Part shown: positions 1 through 6,492 of the stretch, piece by piece
Layout of the letters: the number at the start of each line of letters is the position of its first letter
Position numbering within the stretch: the stretch's first letter is position 1
DNA from: an uncultured bacterium
GTDB taxonomy: Bacteria > Bacillota > Clostridia > Oscillospirales > Oscillospiraceae
Assembly (NCBI GenBank): GCA_905214155.1
Contig: CAJMLC010000009.1
Span: forward strand, 1 to 25,456
Direction: 5' to 3'
DNA length: 25,456 nucleotides
Program-made: the position numbers and the translations under genes
Notes under the pieces: model-generated
Databases searched by the model: none
What the model was told of the DNA's origin: nothing
Seen by the model: only the letters and a program-made list of their open reading frames with translations

Positions 1-35
1 CGGCGCCGTGTATGGCAAAAGTGCAGCTATCTGAA

Positions 36-60
36 CCGGGGCGGCTGCCCGCCGCCCCGG
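36..60 (-). terminator. GC-rich hairpin, probable end of the transketolase operon
   Basis: A perfect 9-bp stem (CCGGGGCGG with CCGCCCCGG, 7-nt loop) lies 13 bases past the stop codon of the C-terminal transketolase gene. On the minus strand it is followed by a U-poor stretch that begins TTCAG, so it is a weak Rho-independent terminator at best. Its core (GGGGCGG, 7-nt loop, CCGCCCC) matches the hairpin at 16510-16530, so it may instead be a dispersed palindromic repeat serving as a transcript end. Confidence 0.45.
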
Positions 61-73
61 CGCAAATCATGAA

Positions 74-1045
74 TTACTTCAGAACCTCAAGTGCGGTCTT
101 GTAGATGCCGTTGGGGTCCATGCCGAGGGCCGGATAGATCTCTTCCGGATAGCCGAACTCGATGAACTTGTCGGGCACGCCGATCTTCTTCAGCTTGGCG
201 AACACGCCCGCCTCGAGCAGGGTGTCGGCCACGATGCTGCCCAGACCGCCGAGAATGTTGTGATCCTCCACGGTGATGATGTTGCCGCTCAGCTTGGCCG
301 CGTGGACAACGGCGTCCTTGTCGATGGGCTTGATGGTGTGCATGTCGATGACGCCGACGCTGTAGCCCTTCTCTTCGAGCTGACGGGCCGCCTGGACGCA
401 GTTGTAGACGCCCATGCCGGTGGCGATGAAGTTCAGGTCGGTGCCTTCCTGGATGACGATGGCCTTGCCGATCTCGTAGTCGTAGTCATGATCCGCGGCG
501 TAGACCAGCGGCTCTTCACCACGCGGGATGCGGATGTAGATGGGCTTCGGATAGTTCAGGGACTTGCGGAGCAGCTTCTTGCACTGCTCGGCGTCGCACG
601 GGGCCACCATGGTCATGTTCGGCAGGGAGTTCATCACGCCGAACTCGATGATGGTGTTGTGCGTGGGGCCATAGCCCGAGGACAGACCGGCGTGGGTGCC
701 GATCAGACGGACGGGATAGTCGTTGTACGCGACGTCATTGTGGATCTGGTCCAGAGCACGGACGCAGAGGAACGGGCCGAAGGTCTGCACGTAGGGCAGG
801 AAGCCTTCCTTGGCCAGACCGGCCGCGATCGTGACCATGTTCATTTCCTGAATGCCGACGTCGAGGATACGGTCCGGATAACGGAGCTGCGCCTGCTGGA
901 CGCGGCCGCCGCGGCCGGTGCCGTCCGCGTTGACATAGCATACTCTGGGATCGTCCTCGATCATTTCCAGAATTTCGTTCGTAACGGTGCCCTTGGCCTC
1001 CATCACGGGGCCCATATCACCGCAGCAAAATGTAAATCCACCCAT
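74..1045 (-). CDS. Transketolase C-terminal subunit (split transketolase)
   Basis: 323 aa, equal to the pyrimidine-binding and C-terminal domains of transketolase. It should pair with the product of the upstream gene to form a thiamine-diphosphate enzyme that moves two-carbon ketol units between sugar phosphates in the cytoplasm. Visible signs are the GIQEMNM segment carrying the Glu that activates the cofactor, a THAGLSSGYGPTHN loop typical of this domain, and the trailing transketolase_C region (IITVEDHNILGGLG). The ATG at 1045 is preceded by GGAGGT at good spacing. Only two bases separate it from the stop of the N-terminal subunit gene, so the two are probably coupled and made in equal amounts. 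Split transketolases are common in Clostridia and archaea. The substrate cannot be read from sequence; the neighbouring dehydrogenase and LysR gene suggest an inducible sugar or polyol pathway rather than the core pentose phosphate pathway. Confidence 0.93.
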   Translation of the reverse strand: MGGFTFCCGDMGPVMEAKGTVTNEILEMIEDDPRVCYVNADGTGRGGRVQQAQLRYPDRILDVGIQEMNMVTIAAGLAKEGFLPYVQTFGPFLCVRALDQIHNDVAYNDYPVRLIGTHAGLSSGYGPTHNTIIEFGVMNSLPNMTMVAPCDAEQCKKLLRKSLNYPKPIYIRIPRGEEPLVYAADHDYDYEIGKAIVIQEGTDLNFIATGMGVYNCVQAARQLEEKGYSVGVIDMHTIKPIDKDAVVHAAKLSGNIITVEDHNILGGLGSIVADTLLEAGVFAKLKKIGVPDKFIEFGYPEEIYPALGMDPNGIYKTALEVLK

Positions 1046-1047
1046 TG

Positions 1048-1935
1048 TTACACCTCCGCCAGTTTTTTCGCAGTATATTCCTTGATGTCCTTTTCGGCCT
1101 CAGCCAGCTTGTCATCATCGAAGCCGCCGATGTGCCATGCGCACGGACGCTCCATCATGAAGCCGACGCCCTGACCCTTCGTGGTGCTGCAGATGATCGC
1201 GTTGGGCTTGCCGTTCAGTGTGACCTCGGGCAGCGCGGCGAGCGTCTTGTCGATTTCCTTCATGTCGGTGCCGTCGATGACGGTCGCGTTCCAGCCGAAC
1301 GCGCGGAAGCAGTCCGCCATGCCCTCGGGGCCGCCCTTTTCGCCCCAACGCTCGTTCTGGTTCGTCTCATACGCCGCAGAAGCGTGGTTGAAGTCGACGA
1401 CCGCAACGATGTTGTCGAGGTTGTGGGACGCGGCGTACAGGATAGCTTCCCAGTTGGAGCCTTCCTCCATCTCGCCGTCGCCCAGCAGCGTCCAGATGCG
1501 GGACTTGATGCCCCGGCCGCGGTTCGCGTGGCCGATGCCGCAGCACCAGGACAGGCCGTGGCCCAGAGAGCCGGTGGAGACCTCGATGCCCTTCACGCGC
1601 TTGTGGTTCGGATGCGCGCCGAACGGATGGCCGATGGTGTTGTACGTGTCGAGCAGCAGATCCCAGTCATACATGCCCATGTCGCAGAAGATCGTGAACA
1701 GCAGGATGCCGTTGTGGCCCTTGCTGAGGATGAAGCGGTCGCGGTTGGGATCGTCGAGATTTTCGGGATCAAACCCCATGTATTTGTAGTAGATCGCGGT
1801 GGTCACGTCGGTCGCGGACATCGGGCCGCCGATGTGGACGTTGCCGATGCGGCGGGTCGCCAGAGCGAGCTTCTCACGGATCTCGCCGGCCTTTTCGACC
1901 AGATCCCGCACATTTTCAATGTAAACTTTGGCCAT
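1048..1935 (-). CDS. Transketolase N-terminal subunit (split transketolase)
   Basis: 295 aa from the ATG at 1935, chosen because AAAGGA lies about ten bases upstream and the family's usual N-terminus begins there; an in-frame ATG at 1989 is upstream but lacks a good ribosome site. It is the thiamine-diphosphate-binding half of transketolase. The ThDP motif starts at GDGEMEEG and ends about 30 residues later at VVDFN. HIGGPMSATD near the N-terminus, the LSKGH segment and GSLGHGLS are all as expected, and a late WHIGG motif follows the KGQGVGFM loop. It works with the C-terminal subunit encoded two bases downstream. The dehydrogenase gene ends 28 bases upstream, so all three are likely one transcript. 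Full activity needs both halves; nothing appears truncated. Confidence 0.93.
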   Translation of the reverse strand: MAKVYIENVRDLVEKAGEIREKLALATRRIGNVHIGGPMSATDVTTAIYYKYMGFDPENLDDPNRDRFILSKGHNGILLFTIFCDMGMYDWDLLLDTYNTIGHPFGAHPNHKRVKGIEVSTGSLGHGLSWCCGIGHANRGRGIKSRIWTLLGDGEMEEGSNWEAILYAASHNLDNIVAVVDFNHASAAYETNQNERWGEKGGPEGMADCFRAFGWNATVIDGTDMKEIDKTLAALPEVTLNGKPNAIICSTTKGQGVGFMMERPCAWHIGGFDDDKLAEAEKDIKEYTAKKLAEV

Positions 1936-1963
1936 GTTTTGAAAGCCGTCCTTTCTGTTGTGT

Positions 1964-2809
1964 TTAATAGATTGAATATCCGCCGTCAACGGGGATATTG
2001 ATGCCGGTCACGTAGGAAGAGGCATCGCTCGCGAGGAAGAGCAGCACGCCCTGCAGCTCGTCGGTGGTGCCGAAGCGCTTGATGGGAACGACCTCGAGGC
2101 ACATGTCGTGTCCGGTCTTGTCCATCACGCCTTCATGGATGCCGGACCAGATGTAGCCCGGGGAGATGGTGTTCACGCGGATGCCGTAGGGTGCAAGACC
2201 CGCCGCCATATAGCGCGCCATCTGGGAGATACCGGCCTTCGCGGTGCCATAGGTGCAGACCGGGGACGGGCCGCCGCCGATGAAGTTCGCGTTGTAGCCG
2301 GACAGCGAGGAGGTCATGATGATCGAGCCGCCGTGGTTGTGCTTGCGCATGATGTGCTGTGCGACCTGCGCGGTCAGGAATGCGCCGTTCAGGTCGATGT
2401 CGATGACCTTTTTCCACGTCTCATACGGGACGTCGACGTCGTCGCCCGGCAGGCAGACGCCCGCGTTGATGTGCGCGATGTCCACAGTGCCGAGCTCGCG
2501 GACCAGATCCTCCTCCAGCTTGTCGACCTGCGCCTTGTCGGACACGTCGCAGTACAGCGGGATGATCTTCACGCCGTAGCGCTCGGACATCTCTTTGCAC
2601 AGCGGCTCCAGTCTCTCTTTGGAAGCGGGGATGTCGACCAGCGCGACGTCCGCACCGGCTTCCGCCCACGCCGCCGCGACGTTCCGGCCGATGCCGCCGC
2701 CGCCGCCCGTAACGAAGCCCTTCTTGCCCTTCAGCGAGAACTTGTCCATCAGCCGGTAGGACGGGTCCTTCCAGCGATCCTTCGGATAAATGTCATAGAA
2801 TTCTGCCAT
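1964..2809 (-). CDS. SDR-family NAD(P)-dependent oxidoreductase, sugar/polyol dehydrogenase-like
   Basis: 281 aa from the ATG at 2809, which has AAGGAGG a few bases upstream; a longer frame to 2899 lacks such a site. It is a classical short-chain dehydrogenase/reductase. Seen are the TGGGGGIG cofactor motif (residues 34-41), Asp59 after the second strand (usually a sign of NAD over NADP), INAG at 114-117, Asn141, Ser168, and the catalytic Tyr187-x3-Lys191. The C-terminal SSYVTGINIPVDGGYSIY is standard. Closest in style are gluconate 5-dehydrogenase, sorbose reductase and arabinitol dehydrogenase-like SDRs, but substrate is not predictable from these motifs. A roughly 23-residue extension before the Rossmann fold (YPKDRWKDPS) is typical of some of those sugar-acting members. 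It is the first gene of the operon with the split transketolase and diverges from a LysR regulator, so it probably makes or consumes the ketose used by the transketolase. Confidence 0.88.
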   Translation of the reverse strand: MAEFYDIYPKDRWKDPSYRLMDKFSLKGKKGFVTGGGGGIGRNVAAAWAEAGADVALVDIPASKERLEPLCKEMSERYGVKIIPLYCDVSDKAQVDKLEEDLVRELGTVDIAHINAGVCLPGDDVDVPYETWKKVIDIDLNGAFLTAQVAQHIMRKHNHGGSIIMTSSLSGYNANFIGGGPSPVCTYGTAKAGISQMARYMAAGLAPYGIRVNTISPGYIWSGIHEGVMDKTGHDMCLEVVPIKRFGTTDELQGVLLFLASDASSYVTGINIPVDGGYSIY

Positions 2810-2878
2810 GTTTACAGGTTCCTCCTTCGTCGTTTTGCTATTACTTTTTCGAAATAACGCGCTGATGAATGGGATCAC

Positions 2879-2940
2879 TTGCAATCGATAAATTTGCACT
2901 TATTGCACAAAATATCTGGGACTTGATGTCTGTATTTGCA
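2879..2940. promoter_or_regulatory. Cluster of TTGCA repeats in the divergent SDR/lysR control region
   Basis: The 282-bp divergent region 2810-3091 is markedly AT-rich. TTGCA occurs four times in 62 bases, at 2879, 2894, 2903 and 2936, all in the same orientation; the middle two are TTGCAC three bases apart. This could be an activator or operator array for the SDR-transketolase operon. I found no convincing -35/-10 pair for that operon on the minus strand, which would fit a promoter needing an activator. The repeat is short and could be chance in AT-rich DNA. Confidence 0.3.
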
Positions 2941-3018
2941 GTCTATCACCAATATCAGCCCTTGACAAATACGGATATTCTATCTGAAACATATAGCTAA
3001 AAGGCATGGTTTCACATA

Positions 3019-3047
3019 TTGACAAAATTCACTTGGTCAGATATAGT
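3019..3047 (+). promoter_or_regulatory. Sigma-70-type promoter of the lysR gene
   Basis: TTGACA at 3019-3024 is followed after exactly 17 bases by TATAGT at 3042-3047. Transcription would start near 3054, giving a leader of about 38 bases before the lysR ATG at 3092. Confidence 0.8.
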
Positions 3048-3050
3048 GAA
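3028..3050. promoter_or_regulatory. LysR-type operator dyad (T-N11-A) overlapping the lysR -10
   Basis: TTCACT (3028-3033) and AGTGAA (3045-3050) form a perfect inverted repeat with 11 bases between, which is exactly the T-N11-A architecture bound by LysR-family dimers. It covers most of the spacer and the -10 of the lysR promoter, so binding should repress lysR. A second, looser inverted repeat, TGAAAC (2985-2990) with GTTTCA (3009-3014), lies upstream and could be a further subsite. Confidence 0.6.
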
Positions 3051-3091
3051 CTTGAACAAAAAACGGCGCGCAGAAAGGGGAACGGCAGCCC

Positions 3092-4033
3092 ATGAAAATG
3101 AAACAACTGGAATATTTAATTAAAATTGCCGAATGCGGCTCCATCTCAAAGGCCGCGCAGGAGCTCTACATCAGCCAGCCGAGCCTGACGAAGGCCATCA
3201 GCGGCCTGGAGGAGGAGTTCCATTTGCAGCTCCTGCTGCGCAAGCCGCGCGGCGTGGAGCTGACGATCGAGGGCAAGAGCTTCCTGCACTATGCGCGCAG
3301 CGTCGTCACGGCGGCAAATGCCCTCGAGAGCAACTTTTCCGGTCAGGGCGGCGCGGGCCGCTCGCGCTTGTTCATCGCCTCGCAGCAGCTCGACTTTGTC
3401 CATCCGCTCATCCTGAAGACCTATCTGCAAAATCAGGACCGCAGCCTGCATTATAACCTCGTGGAGACCGACCGCAACGATGTGACGCGCATGGTGCTCG
3501 ACGGCAAGGCGGACATCGGCCTCTTCGTCCGCAGCGGCGCCGACGCGAAGAGCTACCTCTGGAACACCGAATCGAAGCGCCTGAGCCTCCATTCGCTCGA
3601 CAAGGCGGGCGTCTATGTCTGCCTCGGGCCCTATTCGCCCTATTACCACCGGCGGAGCCTGCACTTTGACGAGGTGGAAAAATGCCCGCAGGTCGTGCTC
3701 GACATGGAGGAGGCCGCCACGCAGGACCTCTTCGTCGACAACAAGGACAACCATTTCAACATGGACAAGGCCATCTTCTTCAACTCCGTCACGGCCTGCG
3801 AAATGTTCCTGCTCGAGAGCGAGGCCGTGCTCTATGTCGCGAAATGGGCCATCGGCTGCTTCCGCGACGCGCGCATCCGCGTCCTGCCCGTGCTCGAGGC
3901 CAGCGAGGAGGAGTCCGAGCTGGTCTGGATCAAGCGCCGCGGCGACCCTCTCACGCCGACAGAAATGCAGTTCCTGCAGCATCTCTATCAATATTTCGGC
4001 AAGGACGACCCCAAGGAGATCCTGGAAGAATAA
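3092..4033 (+). CDS. LysR-family transcriptional regulator
   Basis: 313 aa, usual length for the family. The N-terminal winged helix-turn-helix spans about residues 4-62 (MKQLEYLIKIAECGSISKAA, then SQPSLTKAISGLEEE), and the rest is the two-lobed periplasmic-binding-protein-like effector domain, about 90-300. The start has AAAGGGG upstream; a second ATG two codons on is equally possible. It is divergent from the SDR-split-transketolase operon, the normal arrangement for a LysR activator of the adjacent genes, and a T-N11-A dyad sits on its own promoter. The effector is most likely a metabolite of that pathway, which is inference. The C-terminal end is acidic and polar (KDDPKEILEE). No defect is seen. 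Confidence 0.92.
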   Translation: MKMKQLEYLIKIAECGSISKAAQELYISQPSLTKAISGLEEEFHLQLLLRKPRGVELTIEGKSFLHYARSVVTAANALESNFSGQGGAGRSRLFIASQQLDFVHPLILKTYLQNQDRSLHYNLVETDRNDVTRMVLDGKADIGLFVRSGADAKSYLWNTESKRLSLHSLDKAGVYVCLGPYSPYYHRRSLHFDEVEKCPQVVLDMEEAATQDLFVDNKDNHFNMDKAIFFNSVTACEMFLLESEAVLYVAKWAIGCFRDARIRVLPVLEASEEESELVWIKRRGDPLTPTEMQFLQHLYQYFGKDDPKEILEE

Positions 4034-4038
4034 AAGAA

Positions 4039-4068
4039 TCCCGGACGCTTCTTTCGAAACGTCCGGGA
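4039..4068. terminator. Bidirectional Rho-independent terminator between lysR and iscU
   Basis: A 9-bp stem (TCCCGGACG with CGTCCGGGA, 12-nt loop) lies between the convergent stops of lysR (4033) and iscU (4095). On the plus strand it is followed by AATATTTTG; on the minus strand it is followed by TTCTTTTAT. It can therefore end transcription from both sides. Confidence 0.75.
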
Positions 4069-4094
4069 AATATTTTGTATGGTGCTGCCTTGGA

Positions 4095-4529
4095 TCAGAC
4101 CATCCGGCAGGATTCGCAGTCCTCCTGCTTCGGGAACTTCGACTTGTCGTAGGGGATGTTGTTGCGCTCGTAATAGTCCTGCACGGCGGACTTGACGGCC
4201 TCCTCGGCCAGCACGGAGCAGTGCAGCTTGTGCGCGGGCAGACCGCCCAGCGCGTCCACGACCTCCTTGTTCGTCAGGGCCAGCGCCTCTTCGACGGTCT
4301 TGCCCTTGATCATCTCGGTTGCGATGGAGGACGAGGCAATCGCGCTGCCGCAGCCAAACGTCTCAAACTTGACGTCCTCGATGCGGTCGTCCTCGATCTT
4401 GAGGTACATCTTCATGATGTCGCCGCACTTCGCGTTGCCGACCTCGCCAACGCCGTTCGCGTCCGGGAGTTCGCCCACATTGCGGGGATTGCGGAAATGA
4501 TCCATGACGGTTTCGGTATATAAAGCCAT
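4095..4529 (-). CDS. iscU: Fe-S cluster assembly scaffold, IscU/NifU N-terminal type
   Basis: 144 aa. It is the scaffold on which [2Fe-2S] clusters are built from cysteine-desulfurase sulfur before transfer to apoproteins. The three ligand cysteines are present: Cys35 in KCGD (with Asp37), Cys60 in FGCGSA and Cys104 in KLHCSV. The 44-residue gap between the second and third fits IscU, not SufU, which has an insertion there. The LPPVK chaperone site of proteobacterial IscU is LPAHK here (97-101), which agrees with the absence of hscA/hscB nearby. The tail carries an additional CxxC-like pair (Cys138, Cys141). The ATG at 4529 has AGGAG upstream and lies 21 bases after the iscS stop, so the two are cotranscribed. 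It ends at the bidirectional hairpin shared with lysR. Confidence 0.95.
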   Translation of the reverse strand: MALYTETVMDHFRNPRNVGELPDANGVGEVGNAKCGDIMKMYLKIEDDRIEDVKFETFGCGSAIASSSIATEMIKGKTVEEALALTNKEVVDALGGLPAHKLHCSVLAEEAVKSAVQDYYERNNIPYDKSKFPKQEDCESCRMV

Positions 4530-4550
4530 AATTCAGCACTCCTTTCGATG

Positions 4551-5741
4551 TTACGCCAGCACAAAGCTGCGCTTGCCGCTTATAAGATCCTGCCACACCG
4601 GGGACATGCCGCGCAGATATTCCACGACCTCGGGGATGGCCTGCAGCATATAGTCCACTTCTTCCTCGGTGTTCCACTCGCTGAGGCTCAGGCGCAGCGA
4701 GCCGTGCGCGACCTCATGCGGCCGCCCGATGGCGAGCAGCACGTGGCTCGGGTCGAGCGAGCCGGAGGTGCAGGCGCTGCCGGAGCTGGCGCAGATGCCC
4801 TTGTCGTCGAGCAGCAGCAACAGGCTCTCGCCCTCGATGCCCTCGAAGCAGAAGTTCACATTGCCGGGCAGCCGGTTCACAGGATCGCCGTTGAGGATGC
4901 TGTGCGGGATCTTGGCGAGGCCCGCGATCAGCTTGTCCCGCAGGGCGGAGACCTTTGCAGCATTTTCATCGATGTGATCGCACATGTCCTTCAGCGCCGC
5001 GGCCATGCCGACGATGCCGGGGATATTTTCGGTGCCTGCGCGCTTGCCGCGCTCCTGTGCGCCGCCCTCAATGATGTTCGTGAGAATGATGCCCTTGCGC
5101 GCATAGAGCACGCCAACGCCCTTCGGCCCGTGGAACTTGTGGCCGGAGAGGGAGAGCATGTCGATGTTCTGCTCCTGCACGTTGATGTGCAGATGGCCCG
5201 CGGCCTGCACGGCGTCGGTATGGAAGAGGACGCCCGCTTCGCGGCAAGCCGCGCCGATCTCTGCGATCGGCAGGATCGAGCCGATCTCGTTGTTGGCGTA
5301 CATGATGGTCACGAGGCAGGTGTCCGGGCGGATGGCCGCCTTGACCTGCTCCGCCGTGACGGTGCCGATCTCGCCGACCGGCAGCAGCTCGACCTCAAAG
5401 CCCTCTTTTTCGAGCTTTTTCAGCGTGTGCAGCACAGCATGGTGCTCAAACGCGGTGGAAATGATGTGCTTTTTGCCCTTCTTCGCGCCGAGCCGCGCGG
5501 CGGAGACGATGGCCTGATTGTCGGCCTCGCTGCCGCCGGAGGTGAAGTAAATTTCGCGCGCCTGACAGCCGAGACAGGCTGCGACGGTCTCACGTGCCGC
5601 CTGAAGCGTCTCCGCGGCCTTCTGACCGACGGAATGCAGGCTCGAGGGATTGCCGTAGACGTCCGTCAGACACGGCAGCATCGCGTCGAGCGCGACCTGG
5701 CTGGGCTTCGTCGTGGCGGCGTTGTCCGCATATACAAACAT
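4551..5741 (-). CDS. iscS: Cysteine desulfurase (NifS/IscS class I)
   Basis: 396 aa from the ATG at 5741, which has a strong AAGGAGGT site; the open frame continues to 5828 but crosses the promoter. It is a PLP enzyme that turns cysteine into alanine and an enzyme-bound persulfide, supplying sulfur to IscU encoded just downstream. Seen are the N-terminal YADNAATT, the EHHAVL segment around His100-101, the DAVQAAGH region, the PLP lysine Lys202 in SLSGHKFHGPKG, and catalytic Cys324 in a long SSGSACTSGSL loop typical of class I enzymes. The gene has its own promoter and an Rrf2-type dyad just upstream, so it is probably repressed when clusters are sufficient. In Clostridia one such enzyme may also feed tRNA thiolation; that is inference. 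Confidence 0.95.
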   Translation of the reverse strand: MFVYADNAATTKPSQVALDAMLPCLTDVYGNPSSLHSVGQKAAETLQAARETVAACLGCQAREIYFTSGGSEADNQAIVSAARLGAKKGKKHIISTAFEHHAVLHTLKKLEKEGFEVELLPVGEIGTVTAEQVKAAIRPDTCLVTIMYANNEIGSILPIAEIGAACREAGVLFHTDAVQAAGHLHINVQEQNIDMLSLSGHKFHGPKGVGVLYARKGIILTNIIEGGAQERGKRAGTENIPGIVGMAAALKDMCDHIDENAAKVSALRDKLIAGLAKIPHSILNGDPVNRLPGNVNFCFEGIEGESLLLLLDDKGICASSGSACTSGSLDPSHVLLAIGRPHEVAHGSLRLSLSEWNTEEEVDYMLQAIPEVVEYLRGMSPVWQDLISGKRSFVLA

Positions 5742-5816
5742 GGAATGACCTCCTTGGGATACGGGCGGCGCCGCGCCTGGCCGCAGCCGCCTAAAACATA
5801 GTTTTTTTATGGGTTT

Positions 5817-5844
5817 ATCATAGCACAAAAACCTACTTTGTCAA
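5817..5844 (-). promoter_or_regulatory. Promoter of iscS-iscU
   Basis: On the minus strand TTGACA (plus 5839-5844) and TATGAT (plus 5817-5822) are separated by 16 bases. It lies between the iscR stop (5872) and the iscS start (5741), so iscSU can be transcribed apart from iscR, with a leader of about 70 bases. Confidence 0.75.
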
Positions 5845-5851
5845 TAGGTTT
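5829..5851. promoter_or_regulatory. Rrf2/IscR-type operator at the iscS promoter
   Basis: A perfect 7-bp inverted repeat, AAACCTA (5829-5835) and TAGGTTT (5845-5851) with 9 bases between, covers the -35 of the iscS promoter. The same architecture occurs at the iscR promoter (6336-6358), which strongly suggests that both are bound by the adjacent Rrf2 regulator. Confidence 0.7.
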
Positions 5852-5871
5852 ATGGAAACAACATAAAATAT

Positions 5872-6312
5872 TTACTTTTTCACGCTCGGGCAGCCGCCGA
5901 TCTCGGCGCCGCCGTCGAGCAGACTCGTCAGCGTGACCTCGTCGAGATAGCCGCAGATCAGGGATTCGAGCTTTTCCCAGACCGGCAGCGTCCGGCACGA
6001 TCCCGCCTTCGGGCAGGGCGTGGCTCCGGCCTCCAGACAGGATACCGGCGCGAGCGAACCCTCGGCCAGCCGCAAGATCTCGCCGACAGAATACGCGCAC
6101 GGCTTCCGCGCCAGACGGTATCCGCCGCCCTTGCCGCGCTGCCCTTCGACGAGCCCGGCCTTCGCCAGCGTGGAGATGATGCTCTCCAGATATTTTTCCG
6201 ACGCCTCCTGCCGTTCTGCGATCGCAGGAAGGGGAATAAAGGCCCCCGGCTCCTGCTGGGCCAGATCGAGCATGATGCGCAGCGCATAGCGCCCCTTGGT
6301 GGAGATCAGCAT
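5872..6312 (-). CDS. iscR: Rrf2-family Fe-S-responsive repressor (IscR-like)
   Basis: 146 aa. The N-terminal winged helix (about 1-70; LISTKGRYALRIMLDLA, then EKYLESIISTLAKAGLVEGQRGKGGGYRL) matches the Rrf2 family. Three cysteines at 92, 100 and 106 in SCLEAGATPCPKAGSC fit the [2Fe-2S] ligand pattern of IscR, so it should sense cluster status. A further Cys lies near the C-terminus (GGCPSVKK). The start at 6312 is preceded by GAGGGAGG. It lies upstream of iscS-iscU on the same strand. Dyads sit on its own promoter and on that of iscS, so autoregulation and control of iscSU are expected. An alternative would be a cysteine-sensing CymR, but the cysteine cluster favours IscR. Confidence 0.9.
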   Translation of the reverse strand: MLISTKGRYALRIMLDLAQQEPGAFIPLPAIAERQEASEKYLESIISTLAKAGLVEGQRGKGGGYRLARKPCAYSVGEILRLAEGSLAPVSCLEAGATPCPKAGSCRTLPVWEKLESLICGYLDEVTLTSLLDGGAEIGGCPSVKK

Positions 6313-6332
6313 AAAAAAGCCTCCCTCAGATT

Positions 6333-6361
6333 GATAAACCTAGTATACCACTATGTTTATC
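6333..6361. promoter_or_regulatory. 29-bp operator dyad at the iscR promoter
   Basis: GATAAAC (6333-6339) and GTTTATC (6355-6361) are perfect outer arms and TAGT/ACTA (6341-6344, 6350-6353) are inner arms, with one mismatched pair between. It contains AAACCTA-N9-TATGTTT, matching the iscS site with one base changed in the right arm. It covers the -10 and most of the spacer of the iscR promoter, as expected for autorepression. Confidence 0.7.
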
Positions 6362-6370
6362 GTTTATCAA
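6342..6370 (-). promoter_or_regulatory. Promoter of iscR
   Basis: On the minus strand TTGATA (plus 6365-6370), a 17-base spacer, and TATACT (plus 6342-6347). The start of transcription would fall near 6335, a short leader before the ATG at 6312. Confidence 0.75.
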
Positions 6371-6397
6371 GCATTGGCCGGAAAAATGCCGTATGAC

Positions 6398-6425
6398 TTG
6401 ACAAATGAAAAAAGATACATATTAT
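6398..6425 (+). promoter_or_regulatory. Promoter of the ktrB-ktrA operon
   Basis: TTGACA (6398-6403), a 16-base spacer, and TATTAT (6420-6425) in an AT-rich stretch. Transcription would begin near 6432, just before the left arm of the leader stem. Confidence 0.65.
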
Positions 6426-6436
6426 TATAAAATATC

Positions 6437-6492
6437 AAGGCAAGACCGCAGGATCGGCGGAAAAGATCTGCCGAAGCGCGCGGTGTTGCCTT
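6437..6492 (+). promoter_or_regulatory. Structured 5' leader of ktrB
   Basis: 6437-6449 and 6480-6492 pair over 12 of 13 positions (outer AAGGCAA/TTGCCTT, one G-G mismatch, then ACCGC/GCGGT). Inside is a 5-bp hairpin, TCGGC (6454-6458) with GCCGA (6470-6474). The right arm ends exactly where the ribosome site AAAGGAGG (6493-6500) starts. It is far too short for the known ydaO c-di-AMP riboswitch that often controls Ktr genes, and there is no U-tract, so any control would more likely act on translation. Function is unknown. Confidence 0.4.

Noticed and set aside
2810..3018. Minus-strand promoter for the SDR operon, for example TAGAAT at 2977-2982
   Set aside because: No acceptable -35 at 16-18 bases was found; left as unidentified and perhaps activator dependent.
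5742..5828. Longer IscS with 29 additional N-terminal residues
   Set aside because: The extension crosses the iscS promoter and has no ribosome site, while the ATG at 5741 has AAGGAGGT and fits the family start.
6437..6492. ydaO-type c-di-AMP riboswitch before the Ktr genes
   Set aside because: The leader is only about 60-75 nt and lacks the two-lobed ydaO core, so only an unnamed structured leader can be claimed.
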